From the NCBI GenBank assembly GCA_003551405.1, contig PUMO01000133.1:1-7411 (forward strand): DNA of 7,411 bases, in the 5' to 3' direction. The translations under genes and the position numbers were made by a program. Below the pieces are notes generated by a model that had not been told where the DNA came from, searched no databases, and saw only the letters and a list, made by a program, of their open reading frames with translations. Below, piece by piece: positions 6,501-7,411 of the stretch (position 1 is its first letter; each line of letters starts with the position of its first letter). Origin of the DNA: Mollicutes bacterium. GTDB taxonomy: Bacteria > Bacillota_I > Bacilli_A > Izemoplasmatales > Izemoplasmataceae.

Positions 6501-7411
6501 GAGCATGTCCAGAGCGCGTTGCACATGCTTGATGTGGTTCTGTGCTGTCTTGCTGTAGACAAGGATGTCATCCACAAAGCTGCATGCTATGCCAGTGAGG
6601 CCGTTGCTCAGTATCTCTGCGTCCATGATGCGTTGGAAATGGGCAGTGGCATTGCGGGCGCCAAAGGGCATGCGCACAAACATAAAGAGTTTGTTGGCCC
6701 AGTAGAATGTGGTCTTCCCCTGGTCCTTTGGCACAATGGGGATCTGGTGGTAGCCAGCGCGTAGGTCTATCTTGGTGAAGAAGTGAGACCCTTGCAGCTC
6801 TCGGAACAGCGCGTCAGGGACATGCATGCCATATATGTCCCTTTCAGTGGCGGCATTGATTTTACGCAGGTCGATGCACATGCGCTTGTCGGTGTGGTTG
6901 CCGTCGGCGTCCTTCTTGGAGGGTTGCACCGTCTCACTGACATATTTGCAGCCCACTGGCGTGGGCTTGATAATCCCAGCCTTGAGCAGTTCACCAGCTT
7001 TTTCATCGATGATATCTCGCTCTGCCTTGGACTTTGGTCTTTTGTGCGACAGGATGGGCGTTTCCTCGTCGGTGAGGGGGATGGAGAATGGCCCGACTGG
7101 GCCATCGTAGCAGCCCAACCCTTCAGCGTCGTATGCAAATGCTGATGCTTTCCTGTCTCGCACAATAGCTTGCAGTGCAGTTTGCTCAGCTGGGCTCATG
7201 TCGGGGTGATTGCCCCATATCACGCCCAGGTCAGGGTCCTTTACGTACCCCGCACCCATGGCCACAGATTCTGGGCCCCCTGGAAGCACTGAGAGCACTT
7301 TGTGGCCGTGGTCCTGGACCCTGACCATCGCGCTCACCCGGACCGATGGGTTGTGTGGCGATGGTGCGCAGCTCATGCACGTGAAGTACGGCACCGCCCC
7401 GAACAGGGCAG
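3594..7411 (-). CDS. pol: Ty3/gypsy Pol polyprotein (RT, RNase H, integrase) with C-terminal PHD finger; 5' end off the right edge
   Basis: The frame stays open to the right edge, so protease and the true start are missing; residues are numbered from GTG at 7394. Reverse transcriptase spans about 145-325, with TKIDLRAGYHQIPI (catalytic D210), FVDDILVY (D275, D276) and RMPFGARNAT. RNase H spans about 418-540, with D423, E465, TDHQPL D490 and NADCLSRF D533. A linker of about 190 residues follows. The integrase zinc domain is H736, H741, C771, C774. The integrase core has D803 (WGVDLAGPF), D864 (VVTDQGTEF) and E899 (HPQADGLAER), with 34 residues between the last two. A small SH3-like domain spans about 1024-1085. 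A C4HC3 PHD finger follows: C1103, C1106, C1118, C1121, H1126, C1129, C1145, C1148. Five Gln (1217-1221) and a Tudor-like tail (about 1223-1258) end the protein. It copies element RNA to DNA and inserts it. No stop, frameshift or lost catalytic residue is visible. There is no chromodomain. Confidence 0.96.
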   Translation of the reverse strand, partial: ALFGAVPYFTCMSCAPSPHNPSVRVSAMVRVQDHGHKVLSVLPGGPESVAMGAGYVKDPDLGVIWGNHPDMSPAEQTALQAIVRDRKASAFAYDAEGLGCYDGPVGPFSIPLTDEETPILSHKRPKSKAERDIIDEKAGELLKAGIIKPTPVGCKYVSETVQPSKKDADGNHTDKRMCIDLRKINAATERDIYGMHVPDALFRELQGSHFFTKIDLRAGYHQIPIVPKDQGKTTFYWANKLFMFVRMPFGARNATAHFQRIMDAEILSNGLTGIACSFVDDILVYSKTAQNHIKHVQRALDMLIGCNLKAHPDKTIVGASSVEFLGFQVSAYGVLPEEAKVQAIRALRAPTNLSELRSIMGFVNYYRCFVPNFSALAQPINALTGKDVSWVWGPEQQQAFDAIKNELCTPGKAIKHIDPDRPLILHSDWSKCGIGAVLGQKDADGNEYMVACISRSLNAGEKNYVSYQGEMLAAVWAIKSFHVFLHGVPFTLVTDHQPLTWLMQKQDLTGMHARWVLCLQPYDFTIVHRPGIKHQNADCLSRFPAEDTTDLTCARLLDESQSVAFMLALDASEHTAIQLSLIDTLPPRSTTTYLDIDPMLTPGEGDCVLPTPEPGPAASLLCMLASRGGGYEPPYTPFCAFTTRSAQLPLTQLQDTAAELQDMADTYHGWSDEVHEDSAVIGYVMSGELSADVSACEKKRILRRAKSYSQKDGALMRVMPDGESKVVPVVADREAIVAHVHEGCGHYGVNRTLSLLLPYYWWRGMKKDVSAFVKGCQVCDISNTAFNVSAKVLSPLPIRGMFYRWGVDLAGPFNPTSTRGNKFVMIMVEHFSKLIVVVPLPDKQATTTASVFLEHVLSRFGCCAEVVTDQGTEFAAEFEGLLRSQFIDHRTTSANHPQADGLAERAVQTIKRAIRKYVESTKKPEAWDACLPWIALGYNCSKQASSKFSPYFLMFARHPLIPSNHSRAFEVPLELTDSDAATQGALDRAQVAQAAGVMAMENLQIAQHRDTLRYACIRGGGYLPLLREFSVGDFVYVQKGNLDSVLQFKAKNHILRVKSVKSNGTIELQGKCTHTMITNVVNCAPCHLPDLEGTMDPTLSRPHAYLACEVCRFMDQEDIMVLCDACNSGYHTICLSPPLASVPKGIIWLCPTCIGNKVTECDVMNARASSRLNKEMPEDGPVLNGAHVPLFRDATARRKKQEAASLHGCVIRDPFHARSKAQQQQQRLGRVTFLGHERGLKCLRVDFADGAQALMSATEVRHRQMPTGTTF
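3649..3688. repeat. 12 bp perfect inverted repeat inside the pol 3' coding end
   Basis: AGTGCCTGCGCG at 3649-3660 is the exact reverse complement of CGCGCAGGCACT at 3677-3688, with a 16-base spacer. In the sense transcript this makes a strong stem within the last 100 bases of pol coding sequence, over the codons of the Tudor-like tail (about residues 1236-1249). Function is unknown. It could be a folded RNA element or a chance product of GC-rich coding. Confidence 0.5.

Noticed and set aside
5877..6601. ATGCCAGTGAGG repeated at about 5878 and 6590.
   Set aside because: Both copies fall in codons for similar short peptides (LTGM, LTGI) in different domains. This is most likely coincidence.

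Overview
This window is retrotransposon DNA from a eukaryotic nuclear genome. All supportable genes read on the minus strand, right to left. There is no rRNA, tRNA, CRISPR array, bacterial operon or recognisable host housekeeping gene. The GC-rich sequence, the many CAG/CTG runs and the style of the Ty3/gypsy polyprotein suggest a green alga, perhaps a volvocine chlorophyte. That organism call is an inference, not a demonstration.

Right half (3594-7411): a long uninterrupted frame encodes most of a Ty3/gypsy Pol polyprotein. It is still open at the right edge, so its protease and any upstream Gag lie outside the window. In order it has a reverse transcriptase, RNase H, an HHCC integrase zinc domain, an integrase DDE core and an integrase C-terminal domain. 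It then adds a complete PHD finger, a glutamine run and a short Tudor/SH3-like tail. All catalytic residues are present and the frame is unbroken, so the element is probably young.

Middle (830-3593): this lies downstream of pol and upstream of a second retroelement gene. It holds three arrays of short tandem repeats: about 110 bp x3 abutting the pol stop, a 74 bp pair, and about 76 bp x4. It also holds several C-tracts (purine tracts on the sense strand), a 16 bp palindrome and two TATA-like boxes in opposite orientation. A 463-codon open frame (1118-2509) has a believable second half, with a nucleocapsid-like Cys/His motif, an RGG box and a His/Gln run. Most of this segment is probably 3' UTR, LTR and 5' leader, but I could not fix LTR boundaries or a primer binding site.

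Left edge (1-829): a Gag capsid-like protein starts at 829 and runs off the left edge, on the same strand as pol. The order along the sense strand is therefore pol, about 2.8 kb of non-pol sequence, then gag. This suggests two elements head to tail, possibly sharing one LTR. The 463-codon frame and the gag frame are in the same phase and separated by one TAG codon.
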